A stretch of 64,000 nt of DNA from Marinobacter iranensis. GTDB taxonomy: Bacteria; Pseudomonadota; Gammaproteobacteria; Pseudomonadales; Oleiphilaceae. Shown here in pieces: positions 62,209 through 64,000 of this stretch (position 1 is its first letter; every line of letters begins with the position of its first letter). Location: assembly GCF_029207565.1 (NCBI RefSeq), contig NZ_JANCMW010000010.1:124001-188000 (forward strand), read 5' to 3'. Position numbers and translations under genes: made by a program. Under the pieces are notes generated by a model that saw nothing but the letters and a program-made list of their open reading frames with translations, did no database searches and was not told the origin of the DNA.

Positions 62209-63210
62209 TCAAAGGCTGAATCCTGTAGGGGTATCCAGAGGGCTGCTGATGCCGCGTTCATGGGTGCCCACCACATGGGTATAAATCTGGGTGGTACCGA
62301 TATCGTTGTGGCCCATCAATTCCTGAATGCTGCGAATATCGGTTCCCCGCCGCAGCAGATCGGTGGCGAAGCTGTGGCGGAACGTGTGGCAACTGGCCTT
62401 CTTGCGAATACCTGCCGCACTGGTCGCGGCCTTTACAGCACGCCTGACCTGCTGTTCACCAATATGATGCCGGCGACGGACACCAGAGCGGGGATCAATG
62501 GCCAGGCGGTGAGCGGGAAACACATATTGCCAACCCGGACTTCTAGCGGCGCCTGGGTACTTCTTCGACAGAGCGTTGGGCAAATAGACCTCTCCAAATC
62601 CATCCTGTAAGTCCTGCTGGTGGAGCGCCAGTGCAAACTCAATCTGGGTTTTCAGTACTTCGCACACCGAAGAAGGCAAAATTGTCCTCCGCCACTTATC
62701 GCCTTTGGTTTCCCGCACAAACAAACAGGGCTCTGAAAATTCCACATCCTGAACGCGTAGCCGGGCTGCCTCCATCACTCGTAAACCGGAGCCATACATA
62801 AGGCCGCTAATCAAACGGTGCGTGCCCTTCATGTTTGCCAACACGGATATCGCTTCATCATGTGTGAAAACGGTAGGTAGTTTGCGGCCCCTGGACGTTT
62901 TGGTGAACTGCAGTTCGCCCAACTCCTTATCCAGAAACTGATGGTACATAAACACCAGCGCGTTCAGGGCCGTTTTCTGGGTATTTACCGCCACGTTTCG
63001 GTTGTTCGCTAGATGGCTCAGCCATTGGCTCACTTCCGTGGACCCCATGGACTCAGGGTGACGTTTATCGTGAAAGCGAATAAATTCGCGTACCCAGAAG
63101 CAGTAAGTTTTCTCCGTTCGGTAGGCGAGATGCCTGGCACGTATAAATGCGCGGAAACGATCCATGAAACGAGTAGGATTGGCGGGTAGCGGGACGGGTA
63201 TGTCATCCAT
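62209..63210 (-). CDS. intI: Integron integrase
   Basis: A 333-residue tyrosine recombinase that moves gene cassettes between attC and attI. Catalytic positions are visible: Arg in [11 protein letters not shown], His-x-x-Arg in [13 protein letters not shown], and [12 protein letters not shown] with His and the nucleophile Tyr. The IntI-specific insertion is seen as [14 protein letters not shown] followed by RRHHIGE. It is divergent from the cassettes, which is the normal integron arrangement. A LexA box lies 20 nt upstream. It overlaps the alternative cobS start. Confidence 0.96.
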   Translation of the reverse strand: MDDIPVPLPANPTRFMDRFRAFIRARHLAYRTEKTYCFWVREFIRFHDKRHPESMGSTEVSQWLSHLANNRNVAVNTQKTALNALVFMYHQFLDKELGELQFTKTSRGRKLPTVFTHDEAISVLANMKGTHRLISGLMYGSGLRVMEAARLRVQDVEFSEPCLFVRETKGDKWRRTILPSSVCEVLKTQIEFALALHQQDLQDGFGEVYLPNALSKKYPGAARSPGWQYVFPAHRLAIDPRSGVRRRHHIGEQQVRRAVKAATSAAGIRKKASCHTFRHSFATDLLRRGTDIRSIQELMGHNDIGTTQIYTHVVGTHERGISSPLDTPTGFSL

Positions 63211-63229
63211 GAGTACGATCCTGTCTAAG

Positions 63230-63245
63230 CTGTATATTTATACAG
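63230..63245. promoter_or_regulatory. LexA (SOS) box upstream of intI
   Basis: CTGTATATTTATACAG is a perfect palindrome of the CTGT-N8-ACAG form and lies 20 nt before the intI start. It predicts SOS induction of the integrase, as known for other integrons. Confidence 0.85.
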
Positions 63246-63431
63246 TTTATTCGTTGAGCCAAGACGCCGCAACCAGAAAAATGATCGTGGCGACCATGAT
63301 CTGGTAGGGATGCGATAAGATTTGCTTTTTAACTTTCAAATCATTGAGTTGGAGAGCTGCGTGAAAATGGGATACGAGTCTTTGCGACCATTTGTGCTTT
63401 AGGAGAATCCAAGGAAAGCAAATGGAACTTA

Positions 63432-63460
63432 TTGACTTGGCGGGGTTTTCTTCCTAGTTT
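63432..63460 (+). promoter_or_regulatory. Candidate cassette promoter (Pc)
   Basis: TTGACT and TAGTTT are 17 bp apart and point into the first cassette. The -10 is weak, so this is a tentative call. Confidence 0.35.
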
Positions 63461-63524
63461 TGAGGAATATCTAATTTGGGATATCGGTCGCCGGGAAAGT
63501 GGTCGTGGCGACTCATATACAAAT

Positions 63525-63531
63525 GTTACAT
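63525..63531 (+). other. Candidate attI core site
   Basis: GTTACAT, 13 nt before the first cassette gene, is the best placed GTT core for the attI/first cassette junction. It does not fit GTTRRRY exactly. The direct TCGTGGCGAC repeat ends 13 nt upstream. Confidence 0.4.
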
Positions 63532-63544
63532 CTAGGGAGACTTC

Positions 63545-63865
63545 ATGCCTGCTGAAGGCCCACAACAATTTGAACTCAATACCTTGCAGTCAATTCTGAC
63601 GGCAATCGATCAGCCTATAGCTACTAAGAATGGCTTGTGGTGCGGTGTATTCGGCGGACTTGGGGTTCTTCTTTTGATCATCGTTTATGGTGCTACTGAG
63701 TACCAGTTTCTATCCGGGATCTGGTTATTCTTTATGTGTTTCATGAGCGGCCTTTGCGTTGGTGGTGCAGCGATAATCAATAGACTAAGTAACCAAAACA
63801 AGATTGCTATCCAATACCTAGATCGTGACGCTATTGTCAAACGTATTGACGAGCTCGAAATGTAA
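63545..63865 (+). CDS. Integron cassette gene 1, small membrane protein of unknown function
   Basis: A 106-residue protein with two hydrophobic helices (about 29-49 and 56-78, the second containing LFFMCFMSGLCVGGAA) between polar ends, and a charged helical C-terminus (DRDAIVKRIDELEM). I recognise no family. The ATG follows AGGGAGA by a few bases. The stop codon lies inside the attC left core, the normal tight packing of a cassette. The base composition is AT-richer than the rest of the window, which indicates recent acquisition. Confidence 0.75.
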   Translation: MPAEGPQQFELNTLQSILTAIDQPIATKNGLWCGVFGGLGVLLLIIVYGATEYQFLSGIWLFFMCFMSGLCVGGAAIINRLSNQNKIAIQYLDRDAIVKRIDELEM

Positions 63866-63960
63866 CAAGTCGCTGTAGTACGCGGCCGATGGCCGCCGGA
63901 CGCCCTTTTCATTGCGGCTTCGCCTTCATTACAAGGGCGCCGCTAAGCTCAACGTTATGT
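63860..63960 (+). repeat. attC recombination site of cassette 1
   Basis: About 100 nt. The left end TGTAACAAGTCGCTG and the right end GCTAAGCTCAACGTTATGT are the standard outer boxes of attC sites, and the inner arms pair partly (CGCCCTT with AAGGGCG). GTTATGT at 63954-63960 is the right core where the integrase cuts. Confidence 0.85.
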
Positions 63961-63975
63961 TTTCTGGAGTGATCA

Positions 63976-64000
63976 GTGGCTTCAGCAGAGCACTTAAAAT
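63976..64000 (+). CDS. Start of integron cassette gene 2 (cut by window edge)
   Basis: GTG 63976 follows GGAG at 6 nt, right after the attC, and opens with (M)ASAEHLK before the edge. Too little is present to identify it. Its position shows that the array has at least two cassettes. Confidence 0.5.

Larger units (their letters stand above)
63211..63544. other. Integron leader: intI promoter, attI and cassette promoter region
   Basis: This 334-bp AT-rich stretch between intI and the first cassette gene has no convincing gene. It carries a LexA box, a possible cassette promoter, two direct copies of TCGTGGCGAC (63285 and 63503) that may be integrase-binding repeats, and a GTT core site near its right end. 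Confidence 0.7.

Noticed and set aside
1..64000. tRNA, rRNA, or prophage genes
   Set aside because: No cloverleaf with a CCA-type end, rRNA-like stretch or phage structural gene was recognised on reading; a covariance search would be needed to exclude small RNAs.

Overview
The window looks like chromosomal DNA of a marine, hydrocarbon-associated gammaproteobacterium close to Marinobacter. This is inferred from the gene families present (TRAP and Liv transporters, many acyl-CoA dehydrogenases, a DcaP-like porin, c-di-GMP genes, cobalamin genes, a chromosomal integron), from the moderately GC-rich coding sequence, and from the dispersed intergenic repeats. No rRNA, tRNA, CRISPR array or prophage was found.

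Layout. 1-11.1 kb is housekeeping and signalling: a truncated AGCS symporter, a hydrolase-gene remnant, a CBS protein, S-formylglutathione hydrolase, a degenerate HD-GYP protein divergent from a diguanylate cyclase, MATE and EamA transporters, an Aer-like chemoreceptor and an SNF-family symporter. 11.1-14.8 kb holds a secreted protein and a dctPQM TRAP transporter. 14.9-47.7 kb is a large catabolic island for CoA-activated organic acids. 47.7-51.8 kb holds a methionine-rich secreted protein, a two-component system and a periplasmic MsrAB. 51.8-62.2 kb holds a DnaQ-type exonuclease with a cNMP/CBS/DUF294 protein, cobalamin genes (cobU, cobC, cobT, cbiB, cobS) and alkylation repair (ogt, ada-alkA). 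62.2-64 kb is the start of a chromosomal integron: intI, a LexA box, one cassette with its attC and the beginning of a second cassette.

The catabolic island appears to combine two pathways. The first is a module resembling levulinate/4-hydroxyacid catabolism (lvaA, C, D, E; animal ACAD10/11): an ACAD10/11-type acyl-CoA dehydrogenase, an SDR, an APH-type kinase and an acyl-CoA ligase, followed by a Liv-type ABC importer. The second is a dicarboxylate-like beta-oxidation set: a DcaP-like porin, a PimC/PimD-like dehydrogenase pair, a MaoC hydratase, a bifunctional hydratase/3-hydroxyacyl-CoA dehydrogenase, a thiolase, a glutaryl-CoA dehydrogenase, and an alcohol plus an aldehyde dehydrogenase that could supply acids. 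An IclR regulator sits inside the island, and a 17-bp palindrome (best copy ATTTCGCATAGCGGAAT) recurs upstream of most transcription units between 14.8 and 38.5 kb, suggesting one regulon.

Three families of intergenic inverted repeats punctuate the same island. One keeps a fixed core while its long arms differ completely between copies yet remain self-complementary. The strongest candidates for undescribed biology are the operator-defined regulon with its kinase/ACAD module, the methionine-rich protein/two-component/MsrAB locus, and the variable-arm repeat family.
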